32,514 bases of DNA from the NCBI GenBank assembly GCA_937911795.1, contig CALDPJ010000412.1, positions 1-32,514 on the forward strand, given 5' to 3'. Source of the stretch: an uncultured Flavobacteriales bacterium. GTDB taxonomy: Bacteria; Bacteroidota; Bacteroidia; Flavobacteriales_D; SKUL01. A model generated the notes under the pieces. It made no database searches. It was not told the origin of the DNA and saw only the letters and a program-made list of their open reading frames with translations. Shown here in pieces: positions 23,600 to 31,243 of the stretch; the stretch's first letter is position 1, and every line of letters starts with the position of its first letter. The translations under genes were made by a program, and so were the position numbers.

Positions 23600-25000
23600 C
23601 TATTTTTCATAAGCCCCGACATCCGGAGTAGCGGATCTGGAATGGCCTAAAATATCCTGGATTACGTTCGGATTGCCTAAGCTTACATTTCCAATATCCT
23701 TCATCGCCGATGTGCTCCACCAGTCGAAATCATAAGCGGCAATATCTTTAAACTGCGGATCCTGATTGAATACATTGAAGCTATAAACCGAATTATTCTC
23801 AGCAGTTTCTTTCTTTATTAAGCAATTTCGAATATCAAAATTTAAAGTAGTGCCACTGAGCGTGTCCAATACAATTTCGGTGTTCTGGTTGCCATAGATC
23901 ACACAATTATAAAGATTTCCCTTCGTAATTGGTGCAATTGTATTTACGCCATTTTGAATAAAATAATTACTTATCCCAACTGCCGGAGTTTCATTATCCG
24001 AAGCATAGCCCAGTAAATGACATTGATTGAATTCAAAATCCCCACCTCCTAATACTAATAGACTGTGAAATCCATTTTTAGAAATAATGCAATTTTCTGC
24101 CCGCACCTTTCCTCCGTCGAAAATAAATACCCCGTATCGCGCGCAGTTTTGAATGATACTGTTCTTTAATTCCAGCGTAAATCCGGAGTTTGAAGGATCT
24201 TCAGAGTAAACATGGATGCCCGCAGTAGCGTTTTTAAGCTTCAGATAATTGATGCTCGAAGGAAGTGCTTTGTTGAAATAGATGCCGTAATACTGTCCTG
24301 AAACGTCGTCATACTCACTTTCCAGCCTGTCACCTTCAATAGTCACCTCATTATTCAGTGTGCCTTCTATATTTAAAGTTCCTTTGTAAACCTGCAGCAT
24401 ACTATTCTTGTGAAGATAAATTTTGGTATTCGGTTGAATGGTAAGTGTTTTTGCAGAATCGACAAATGCATAGTTGTAGATCACATGAGGTTTATCATTA
24501 GGCCAAATGCCCTCGTTGAGGTCTAAACTGTCGTTGGCAAGGTCGCTGTAGTGGAAATATGCATCCTGCCCCCACACCACAAGGGTGACGATTTGTTCCT
24601 TTCCGTTTGTTGTGAACCGGATCTTATCTTCCACGATCATTGGCAGGTTTTGACCGTTTACGTTTAATGTTGCTTCCACAAAAATGTAAAGACTGTCCTT
24701 TCCGTCCATTTCGATATCGGAGAACGTAGTTCCGGTTAAGCCGTCAACATTTATTCGAAAAGGAGAATTTGCTCCTCCAAGAAGTTCAATTTTTGAAACA
24801 TTAATCGGACGCGAATCTTTATTGTAAAATTTAAAATGTTTAGTTGTAGTTCCGATAGTTGTGAAAACCGTGTCAAAGACCAGTGTATCGGTAGAGAAAT
24901 CAAGAGCTGCAGTGCCGAATGACAGTTTTTTCTTACAACTGGAGTTGAGGCCTAAAATCAGACTACAAGAAATTATTAAACAGAGGTAAATATATTTCAC
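23600..25000 (-). CDS. Lipoprotein with Ig-like N-terminus and right-handed beta-helix
   Basis: 466 residues from GTG 25000, which gives KYIYLCLIISCSLILGLNSSC, a good lipoprotein signal (Cys at about residue 22). A TTG three codons upstream is a weaker alternative. After the signal comes a domain of about 120 residues (LVFDTVFTTIGTT, KHFKFYNKDSRPINVSKIEL, then VDGKDSLYIFVEATL-type strands) that resembles the DUF1573/ASH Ig-like fold but lacks the CxC pair. The rest is a parallel beta-helix with repeated asparagine ladders (LELKNSIIQNCARYGVFIF, AENCIISKNGFHSLLVLGG) ending PDVGAYEK, a pattern seen in Bacteroidota surface proteins. No polysaccharide-lyase catalytic motif was recognised, so it may bind rather than cut. 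Confidence 0.85.
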   Translation of the reverse strand: MKYIYLCLIISCSLILGLNSSCKKKLSFGTAALDFSTDTLVFDTVFTTIGTTTKHFKFYNKDSRPINVSKIELLGGANSPFRINVDGLTGTTFSDIEMDGKDSLYIFVEATLNVNGQNLPMIVEDKIRFTTNGKEQIVTLVVWGQDAYFHYSDLANDSLDLNEGIWPNDKPHVIYNYAFVDSAKTLTIQPNTKIYLHKNSMLQVYKGTLNIEGTLNNEVTIEGDRLESEYDDVSGQYYGIYFNKALPSSINYLKLKNATAGIHVYSEDPSNSGFTLELKNSIIQNCARYGVFIFDGGKVRAENCIISKNGFHSLLVLGGGDFEFNQCHLLGYASDNETPAVGISNYFIQNGVNTIAPITKGNLYNCVIYGNQNTEIVLDTLSGTTLNFDIRNCLIKKETAENNSVYSFNVFNQDPQFKDIAAYDFDWWSTSAMKDIGNVSLGNPNVIQDILGHSRSATPDVGAYEK

Positions 25001-25062
25001 GGAAAACAAGTTAACTTTGTGCTAGAACGCAAAGGTGGCGATAAATATTTTAATTTAAAAAA

Positions 25063-25095
25063 TTGAATGTTTTTAAAATTAATTTCATAACTTTG
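25063..25095 (+). promoter_or_regulatory. Promoter of rpmE2
   Basis: TTG (25063-25065) and TAACTTTG (25088-25095) are 22 bases apart, matching the Bacteroidota pattern. Transcription would start near 25102, giving a leader of about 55 bases. Confidence 0.65.
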
Positions 25096-25107
25096 CACCC
25101 GCTTACC

Positions 25108-25139
25108 AAAAGGAGGCGCTCATGAAAATTGAGGATTAG
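25108..25139 (+). promoter_or_regulatory. Strong Shine-Dalgarno with five-codon ORF in the rpmE2 leader
   Basis: AAAAGGAGG (25108-25116) is followed five bases later by ATG (25122). The frame reads Met-Lys-Ile-Glu-Asp then TAG (25137-25139), out of frame with rpmE2 and ending 17 bases before its ATG. No other gene start in this window shows a comparable Shine-Dalgarno sequence. Both elements lie inside the leader predicted from the promoter at 25063-25095, so a regulatory leader peptide or ribosome-sensing site is plausible. Confidence 0.55.
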
Positions 25140-25156
25140 CTTTAAAAAAACATCAA

Positions 25157-25414
25157 ATGAAAAAAGATATACATCCGGAAGATTACAGATTAGTTGTATT
25201 TAAAGACATGACTAATGAATATAGCTTTGTTTGCAAGTCAAGCGCTGCTACCACTGAAACTATCGAATGGGAAGATGGAAATGAATATCCTTTAGTGAAA
25301 TTGGATATCTCTTACAAATCTCATCCTTTCTTTACAGGAATTACACAATTCGTGGATACAGCAGGTCGAATCGATAAATTTAAGAATCGTTACGGTCGCC
25401 ATACTAAGAAATAA
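25157..25414 (+). CDS. rpmE2: 50S ribosomal protein L31, type B
   Basis: 85-residue L31 of the cysteine-poor (zinc-independent) type B. The N-terminus MKKDIHPEDYRLVVFKDM, the TIEWEDGNEYPLVKLDIS strand and the SHPFFTG motif are typical, and the four zinc cysteines of type A are absent. In organisms with both types the B form is used when zinc is scarce. Whether a type A gene exists elsewhere is not visible. It is monocistronic, with its own promoter, an unusual leader (25108-25139) and a terminator at 25435-25464. Confidence 0.96.
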   Translation: MKKDIHPEDYRLVVFKDMTNEYSFVCKSSAATTETIEWEDGNEYPLVKLDISYKSHPFFTGITQFVDTAGRIDKFKNRYGRHTKK

Positions 25415-25434
25415 TTATTCTCAAAATATTATTG

Positions 25435-25464
25435 AAGCCTTCATATTTTTTTATGGAGGCTTTT
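25435..25464 (+). terminator. Rho-independent terminator after rpmE2
   Basis: AAGCCTTCATA (25435-25445) pairs with TATGGAGGCTT (25452-25462) with one T-G wobble and is followed by a short T-run. Confidence 0.82.
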
Positions 25465-25482
25465 ATTGTTTATATACGGCAG

Positions 25483-25490
25483 TATTTTTG
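25483..25490 (+). promoter_or_regulatory. Bacteroidota -7 box for the WG-repeat gene
   Basis: TATTTTTG fits TAnnTTTG and lies 61 bases before the ATG. The nearest TTG (25466-25468) is 14 bases upstream, shorter than usual and inside the previous terminator. Confidence 0.45.
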
Positions 25491-25551
25491 CAGTAATCCA
25501 AACATTCGATATATTTTTACGTATTCATAATTATTAAGAAGAAGTTCGATC

Positions 25552-27654
25552 ATGCGGAATATTATTGTAGTATTTTCTTTATTTATATCCTCAACGCTTT
25601 TCGCCGGAAAAATTGAAAAGGCTTTCGAAGCACTTGCCGAATACGATTATTTCCGTGCCAAAGAATTATTTATCAAAAAGATCAAAAAATATCCTTCGGC
25701 ATCGGCATTCGGTCTGGCAACTATTTATTCCCGCAACGACAATCCCTTTTATTCCCTCGATTCAGCCTATCGTTACATTGTGATAAGCCAGTCCACTTTT
25801 CCTGAACTGAAAGAGAAGAAAGTTGAAAAATGGTCAGAATACGGATTTTCCATTCAGGCCATAGAGCAATTGAGACAGCAGATCAGTTCAGAGTTTTATC
25901 TTCAGGCTAAAACATCAAATGAAATTTCACGCTTAACTGAATTCATCGAAAAGCATCCATGGGCAAACGAAATTTCGGTAGCGACCGAGCTCAGGGATTC
26001 TCTCGCTTATGAATTAGCGGATAATGCGGGAACTACACTTGCATTTTCGGCATTTCTCAATACCTATCCAAACAGCACCTTGAAAGAGCGTGCTACCGCT
26101 GCATTTTACCTTGCAGAATACCGTGAACAAACTCCCAATGGCACTTTACTCGAATATATAACCTTTCGTAAAAACTATTCTCAAAATCCGCATTTCAATG
26201 ATGCCGGAAATCGAATTTATGAAATTGTAACCGCACCCAATACTATTGAGGCATATAAGCGCTTCATCGAATCTTATCCGGATAACGCCAATGTGAACAA
26301 TGCGTGGCGTAAGCTGTATCAGCTTTATATGTACGATTATACAGATGAGCGCGTCGCGGAGTTTGAAGCTGAATTTCCTCAATATCCCTTTAAGGAAGAT
26401 ATTAAAAAAGATCTGGATCTGATGTCTCTGCAACTGATCCCGTATAAGGAAGGTATCCGCTTCGGTTGGATGAATCTTTCCGGAATTCCGTATAGCGCCG
26501 CGACTTACGAATACCTCGGTTTTTTTAAAGAAGGATTGGCTTTGGCTGCTAAAAACGGTAAATACGGCTATGTAAATAAGGACGATGAAGTGGTAATTGA
26601 TTTTCAGTACGATTCGGGAACGGATTTCGAAGACGGGCGCGCTGTGGTTGAAAAGAATGGAAAATCCGGAATAATTGACCGGACAGGGGAGGAGATCCTT
26701 CCACTTGAATTTGAAGATATCGGTACCTTTTCTGAAACCCTGATCTACGGAAAAAAAGATAGTCTTTATGCATATTATGATAAATTCGGACGCCAGCGAA
26801 TTCCGGAGAAATTTGAGGAAGCATTTGCTTTTCAGAAAAAAATGGCAAAAGTAGTGGTGGACGGAAAAGAAACATTTATTGACGTTTTTGGAAATTACAT
26901 TTTCCCACCGGAATATGAATCGCTTGAGTTTTTCAGGGATTCCATGCTGATCTTTAGTGAGGACGGATTGTATGGAATTATTTCTTTAAAAGGAAATATC
27001 ATTCGCGAAGCAGAATTTGATCAGATCGGAGATCTCATTGAAAACCGGGCCTTGTTTGTGCAGGACGATAAAATTGGTTATATCGATCAGAATGCTGAAA
27101 CAGTGATCGCAGCGAATTACGAAATTTATCCCAATTTCCTGGAATACGGATCTTTTCAGGCCTCCCGTGCCATTGTAAAGCAAAAAGATAAATACGGAAT
27201 AATTGATCCCGATGGAAAAGTCATTGTACCATTTATTTATACAGAAATGGGCGGATTCGGGGAATTAATCGCTGTTTCCAAAGGAAAAGGCTTCGGATTT
27301 ATTGATAAGAAAAATAAGCTCGTTATACCATATTCCTACGATTTTGCGGAAAGTTTTGGGAATGGTCTGGCCAGAGTTGAACAATTGACTCAGCTCGGTA
27401 TGATCAATGAAAAAAATGAGTTGGTAATTCCCGCTTCTTTCACAGAGATCACTCCACTAACGAACGAATTTTTCCTTGTCGGAAACGGTGCCCGAAAAGG
27501 TTTGTATGATTCTTCCGGTAAACTTTTAGCACCGGTTCAATATCAAACGATCCGTCAGATGAACTCAAATTTTATTGTTTTGTCAACACCCGAAAATCTT
27601 TCGTATTTTTATATTCCCGAAAGAAGGATTATTGAACTAAAAGGGGATGAATAA
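25552..27654 (+). CDS. Secreted WG-repeat protein with TPR-like N-terminal half
   Basis: 700 residues. A signal peptide (IIVVFSLFISSTLFAG) precedes a helical region to about residue 300 made of TPR-like repeats (AFEALAEYDYFRAKELFIKK, and a set of RLTEFIEKHPWANE / AFSAFLNTYPNS / YKRFIESYPDN units that look like a repeated 35-45 residue module). From about residue 320 to the end are at least eight WG-type beta repeats, for example KYGYVNKDDEVVIDFQYD, KYGIIDPDGKVIVPFIY and GFGFIDKKNKLVIPYSYD. WG repeats are assumed to form a protein-binding beta structure, and function is unknown. The stop overlaps the next gene by 8 bases. Confidence 0.88.
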   Translation: MRNIIVVFSLFISSTLFAGKIEKAFEALAEYDYFRAKELFIKKIKKYPSASAFGLATIYSRNDNPFYSLDSAYRYIVISQSTFPELKEKKVEKWSEYGFSIQAIEQLRQQISSEFYLQAKTSNEISRLTEFIEKHPWANEISVATELRDSLAYELADNAGTTLAFSAFLNTYPNSTLKERATAAFYLAEYREQTPNGTLLEYITFRKNYSQNPHFNDAGNRIYEIVTAPNTIEAYKRFIESYPDNANVNNAWRKLYQLYMYDYTDERVAEFEAEFPQYPFKEDIKKDLDLMSLQLIPYKEGIRFGWMNLSGIPYSAATYEYLGFFKEGLALAAKNGKYGYVNKDDEVVIDFQYDSGTDFEDGRAVVEKNGKSGIIDRTGEEILPLEFEDIGTFSETLIYGKKDSLYAYYDKFGRQRIPEKFEEAFAFQKKMAKVVVDGKETFIDVFGNYIFPPEYESLEFFRDSMLIFSEDGLYGIISLKGNIIREAEFDQIGDLIENRALFVQDDKIGYIDQNAETVIAANYEIYPNFLEYGSFQASRAIVKQKDKYGIIDPDGKVIVPFIYTEMGGFGELIAVSKGKGFGFIDKKNKLVIPYSYDFAESFGNGLARVEQLTQLGMINEKNELVIPASFTEITPLTNEFFLVGNGARKGLYDSSGKLLAPVQYQTIRQMNSNFIVLSTPENLSYFYIPERRIIELKGDE

Positions 27655-28417
27655 ATTTTTTGATTTTCTGGATAAATACAAATACGGATTGTTCGGTGCA
27701 ATTGCCGTGTATGTCTTTGTTTTCTCATATCTCACTATTGGAAGTTATGAGCATTATTATCCCATCACACCTTTTTTTGAAGGACCAACCTTAGAAGTGC
27801 CGGAAGAAATTGAGCTTCAGGCTGAAAATATTGATGTCGCAAACATGAATGAGCCGGTTAAAAACGTGGTTCGCGACAGAAATGATACCCGAAAGCAAAG
27901 TGATGAAAACTGGAGCCAGAATAAATCGAGCTCTAAGGATGTAGAGCAGCAGGTAAAAGATCTGGAGCAACAATTCAAGGATGAATCCGGGGGAGAAGCA
28001 AAACGCGCACAAATTCAGCAAAAAATAGATCAGCTAAATAAAGAGCGCGAAGAGGCAAAGAAGAAAAAAAATAACTCCAAAGATAAAGCCAATAATACCG
28101 GTGGAGATAATGCTCCAAAGGGCAGAACCATGGTTGACTTTGAGCTCAGCGGACGAACAGCTCATGAAAATAATAACTGGCACATCAGGAATCCGGGTTA
28201 TACTTGTCCTCAGGGTTCTGCTGGTCAGGTGGTCGTTAGAGTTAAAGTGGATCAAAGCGGTTCAGTAAGCAGCGTTTCAGTAGAATCTTCCAACGGAGCT
28301 AATTCCTGTATGATCGAACAGGCTTTGAAGTACGCGAGAATTAGCCGCTTTAATTATTCAGGCTCTGCTCCTAAAACTCAGGAAGGCTTTATTTACTATA
28401 CATTCGTGTCTAATTGA
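27647..28417 (+). CDS. TonB-like envelope protein with central coiled coil
   Basis: 256 residues. A single N-terminal membrane anchor (FGAIAVYVFVFSYLTIG, about residues 16-33) is followed by a polar periplasmic linker. A strongly charged coiled coil of about 60 residues covers roughly 95-155 (EQQVKDLEQQFKD, then KIDQLNKEREEAKKKK), with no Pro-rich rod as in classical TonB. The C-terminus (about 190-256) reads like a TonB C-terminal domain (GQVVVRVKVDQSGSVSSVSV, then ALKYARISRFN), with two cysteines that could form a disulfide. The start lies inside the WG-repeat gene, which suggests the two work together. ExbB/ExbD are not in the window. Confidence 0.75.
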   Translation: MNKFFDFLDKYKYGLFGAIAVYVFVFSYLTIGSYEHYYPITPFFEGPTLEVPEEIELQAENIDVANMNEPVKNVVRDRNDTRKQSDENWSQNKSSSKDVEQQVKDLEQQFKDESGGEAKRAQIQQKIDQLNKEREEAKKKKNNSKDKANNTGGDNAPKGRTMVDFELSGRTAHENNNWHIRNPGYTCPQGSAGQVVVRVKVDQSGSVSSVSVESSNGANSCMIEQALKYARISRFNYSGSAPKTQEGFIYYTFVSN

Positions 28418-28426
28418 TTATTATTT

Positions 28427-29326
28427 GTGCGAAATTTCATCCGGAAAATAACACCCGATTTCTTACTCCATTTCTATCGTACCTATAAAAAGGAAAAGCG
28501 CAAGCACGAGCTCAAAAAGCAAATGGAATCCGGAAAAGTGATCAGCAAGGAAAAGCTGAAATCAGATCTGAGCGCTGCGGGAATTAAATCCGGTGATTCC
28601 GTTTTGGTTCATTCTTCCATGTCGCGCATTGGTTTTCTTGAAAATGGTCCTCAGACGTTCATTGAAGCTTTAATAGAAACTGTTGGAGAAAGCGGAAACA
28701 TACTGATGCCAAATTCTCCTAATGCGTCTTTTCAGGAAGAGTACATACAAAACCTCGAAATTTTTGATGTATTGGAAGATAGATCCGCACTTGGGGCAAT
28801 AACGGAGGCTTTTCGGACATATCCGGGAGCGGTTCGTTCCGCACACCCAACTGAACCTGTTTCTGCATACGGACCATTGAAAGAATATTTCACAGAAGGA
28901 CATTTCGGTGAATTAACGCCTTACACTGAAAAAAGCCCCTATTTTCGACTGGCTGAAACGAAGGGTAAAATTCTATATGTTGGAGTTACGCTCGCAAATG
29001 CCGGAACCAGCTTGCATTTATTGGAAGATCACATTGGAGATTCTTTTCCCGATCCGGTGTACAGTTCTCAGATCTATAATGTAAAGATCCGGCATGCTGA
29101 TGGTTCGATAAAAAGCATGCAAACAAAAGTGCACAATCCTGCTCAAAGCAAATTGAGAAAATGCGACGAATTAATTCCGCATTTCATTGAAAGCGGATCG
29201 ATGGAAGAAGTGAAAATAGGAAATGCTGATTGTCTTGTAACGGATTCAAAAAAAATGCTGGACACGATGATCAAACTTTTTGAAGAGAAAAAAGTGACGA
29301 TGTATAAACCCAATGGGTATAAATAA
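28427..29326 (+). CDS. AAC(3)-fold N-acetyltransferase family protein
   Basis: 299 residues related to the aminoglycoside 3-N-acetyltransferase (Antibiotic_NAT) family, which transfers acetyl from acetyl-CoA. Matches are VLVHSSMSRIGF, the GPQTFIEALIETVGESGNILMP block, the RSAHPTEPVSAYGP segment with the conserved His, and LLEDHIGDSFPDP near the C-terminus. The start is GTG at 28427. The next ATG (28523) would remove a basic N-terminal helix. Family members in Bacteroidota are often annotated as resistance genes, but many sit with glycan or nucleotide-sugar genes and acetylate sugars. Nothing in the flanks here supports a resistance role. Confidence 0.85.
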   Translation: MRNFIRKITPDFLLHFYRTYKKEKRKHELKKQMESGKVISKEKLKSDLSAAGIKSGDSVLVHSSMSRIGFLENGPQTFIEALIETVGESGNILMPNSPNASFQEEYIQNLEIFDVLEDRSALGAITEAFRTYPGAVRSAHPTEPVSAYGPLKEYFTEGHFGELTPYTEKSPYFRLAETKGKILYVGVTLANAGTSLHLLEDHIGDSFPDPVYSSQIYNVKIRHADGSIKSMQTKVHNPAQSKLRKCDELIPHFIESGSMEEVKIGNADCLVTDSKKMLDTMIKLFEEKKVTMYKPNGYK

Positions 29327-29370
29327 ACGCTAAGGAATTCTTATATTTACAATCAAAAAAATTCAATATA

Positions 29371-30192
29371 ATGTCAAAACGAAACTGGACGTCCATTAAG
29401 AAATATGAAGATATCCGATTCGAATTTTTCGAAGGAATTGGAAAAATAACGATCAACAGACCTAAGGTTTACAATGCTTTTCGTCCTGAAACTAATATGG
29501 AAATGCTTGACGCAATGGAAATTTGTCGTGAGCGTGGAGATATTGGTGTAATCGTTTTTACCGGTGAAGGCGATAAGGCTTTTTGTTCGGGTGGCGATCA
29601 GAATGTAAAAGGTGTTGGTGGTTATATTTCTGAAAATGGTGTTCCAAGATTAAATGTTTTGGATTTGCATAAAGCGATTCGCTCCATTCCTAAACCGGTT
29701 ATTGCAATGGTAAATGGCTACGCAATTGGCGGCGGACATGTACTTCATGTAGTTTGTGATCTAACGATTGCTTCTGACAATGCAATTTTCGGTCAGACTG
29801 GTCCTAAAGTTGGAAGCTTTGATGCCGGTTTTGGCTCATCTTATCTGGCACGTCACGTCGGTCAAAAGAAAGCTCGTGAAATCTGGTTTACCTGCAATCA
29901 ATATACTGCCGACGAAGCGGAAAAAATGGGAATGGTGAATAAAGTTGTTCCTTTGGCTGAGCTGGAAGACGTAACTGTTGACTGGTGCAAAACTATACTG
30001 AAACGAAGCCCGATGGCACTGCGAATGATCAAACGAGGTTTGAACGCCGAATTGGATGGTCAGCGTGGATTGATGGAATTCGCAGGCGATGCCACTTTAA
30101 TGTATTATTTAATGGAAGAGGCTCAGGAAGGCAAAAATGCATTTCTTGAAAAACGTGAGCCGGACTTTCAGAAATTTCCAAAATTCCCTTGA
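29371..30192 (+). CDS. menB: 1,4-dihydroxy-2-naphthoyl-CoA synthase
   Basis: Crotonase-fold enzyme that closes the naphthoquinone ring in menaquinone biosynthesis. 273 residues, the usual MenB length. The oxyanion-hole segments (FCSGGDQNVKG and GYAIGGGHVLHVVCDLTIAS, the second shown across) and the catalytic-Asp motif VGSFDAGFGSSYLARHVG are present, with the C-terminal FQKFPKFP tail typical of MenB. It implies menaquinone-based respiration. The stop overlaps the next ATG in TGATG. Other men genes are not in the window. A near -7 box TATATTTA is at 29342-29349. Confidence 0.96.
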   Translation: MSKRNWTSIKKYEDIRFEFFEGIGKITINRPKVYNAFRPETNMEMLDAMEICRERGDIGVIVFTGEGDKAFCSGGDQNVKGVGGYISENGVPRLNVLDLHKAIRSIPKPVIAMVNGYAIGGGHVLHVVCDLTIASDNAIFGQTGPKVGSFDAGFGSSYLARHVGQKKAREIWFTCNQYTADEAEKMGMVNKVVPLAELEDVTVDWCKTILKRSPMALRMIKRGLNAELDGQRGLMEFAGDATLMYYLMEEAQEGKNAFLEKREPDFQKFPKFP

Positions 30193-31181
30193 TGCAAAAA
30201 TTCAAAATCCCTTCCTTACTGCTGCTTGTTGCGGCGTTTTTCTACTTCAGTTCGTTTACTGGCAGTGAGTTTCAAAATACTGATAAAAAACGGATTGTTC
30301 AGCCTGAACGGGAATTTAAGGCCGAATATGTCGTGGTATTTATAATAGATGGCCCCCGATATTCCGAAACATATGGTGACTCCGGTAGGGTGAATATTCC
30401 CTACATGAACACACAATTGTTGCCTCAGGCTGCATTTGTCGATAACTTCCGGAACAATGGCTCCACTTTCACGATTGCAGGTCATGCGGCGATTAGCACA
30501 GGTCGTTATCATCGCTTGTCGAATGACGGAACTCAACTTCCTAAATATCCTTCGATGTTTCAGCAATTTCTGGCTCAAAAGAATTTACCTGCCGAACAGG
30601 CCTGGATCATTGCCAGCAAAGGTAAATTGAATGTAATCGGGCAAACCAGAGATAAGAAATGGAAAGATAAACATTTACCAATGACTTACTGTGGTCCCGG
30701 AGGAAATAACGCCGGCTATGGTTACGATGCTGAAACTTACGAAAAGTCTATTGAAATTCTGAAAAAACACCATCCAAAGCTTGTGCTGATCAATATGCTT
30801 GACGTGGACTCATGGGCGCATGCAAATAATTGGGAGCGCTACATTAAAGGTATTCGCGATACAGATAAGCTCGCTTATGATATGTGGAATTTCATTCAGT
30901 CTGATTCCGTTTACAAGGACAAAACTGCGATGTTTATCACCAATGATCATGGAAGACACCTCGATGGTGTGAAAAATGGTTTTGTGAGTCACGGTGGTGG
31001 CTGCGAAGGCTGCAGACGCATGACACTTATTGCTTTGGGGCCTGATTTCAAGCAAAATTATCTGTGCACCAAACAATACGAGCAAATTGACATAAGCGCA
31101 ACTATTGCAAAAATTCTCGAATTTGAAGTTCCGCACTCGAAAGGAAAATTTATGAGCGATTTGTTTATCGGGACGGATTAA
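30192..31181 (+). CDS. Secreted alkaline phosphatase-superfamily protein
   Basis: 329 residues of the nucleotide pyrophosphatase/phosphodiesterase-like branch. The N-terminal hydrophobic segment (IPSLLLLVAAFFYFSSF) is a signal peptide or anchor. A full two-metal site can be traced: Asp in VVFIIDGPR, the Thr nucleophile in STFTIAGHA, Asp and His in DVDSWAHA, Asp-His in NDHGRH and a His in VSHGGG. Two cysteines follow as GCEGC. The start at ATG 30192 is chosen because the menB stop is TGATG, so translation is coupled. A TTG three bases upstream is in frame but unlikely. The substrate, perhaps a phosphodiester or sulfate ester, is not readable. Confidence 0.87.
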   Translation: MQKFKIPSLLLLVAAFFYFSSFTGSEFQNTDKKRIVQPEREFKAEYVVVFIIDGPRYSETYGDSGRVNIPYMNTQLLPQAAFVDNFRNNGSTFTIAGHAAISTGRYHRLSNDGTQLPKYPSMFQQFLAQKNLPAEQAWIIASKGKLNVIGQTRDKKWKDKHLPMTYCGPGGNNAGYGYDAETYEKSIEILKKHHPKLVLINMLDVDSWAHANNWERYIKGIRDTDKLAYDMWNFIQSDSVYKDKTAMFITNDHGRHLDGVKNGFVSHGGGCEGCRRMTLIALGPDFKQNYLCTKQYEQIDISATIAKILEFEVPHSKGKFMSDLFIGTD

Positions 31182-31243
31182 GGTCGCGAAGATATTGCCG
31201 GATTGATTTTTCTTTGTAATTTATAACGCGTAGACAAATTATT

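Noticed and set aside
28427..29326. Aminoglycoside resistance gene
   Set aside because: Family membership alone does not show this substrate, and there is no resistance or mobile context.
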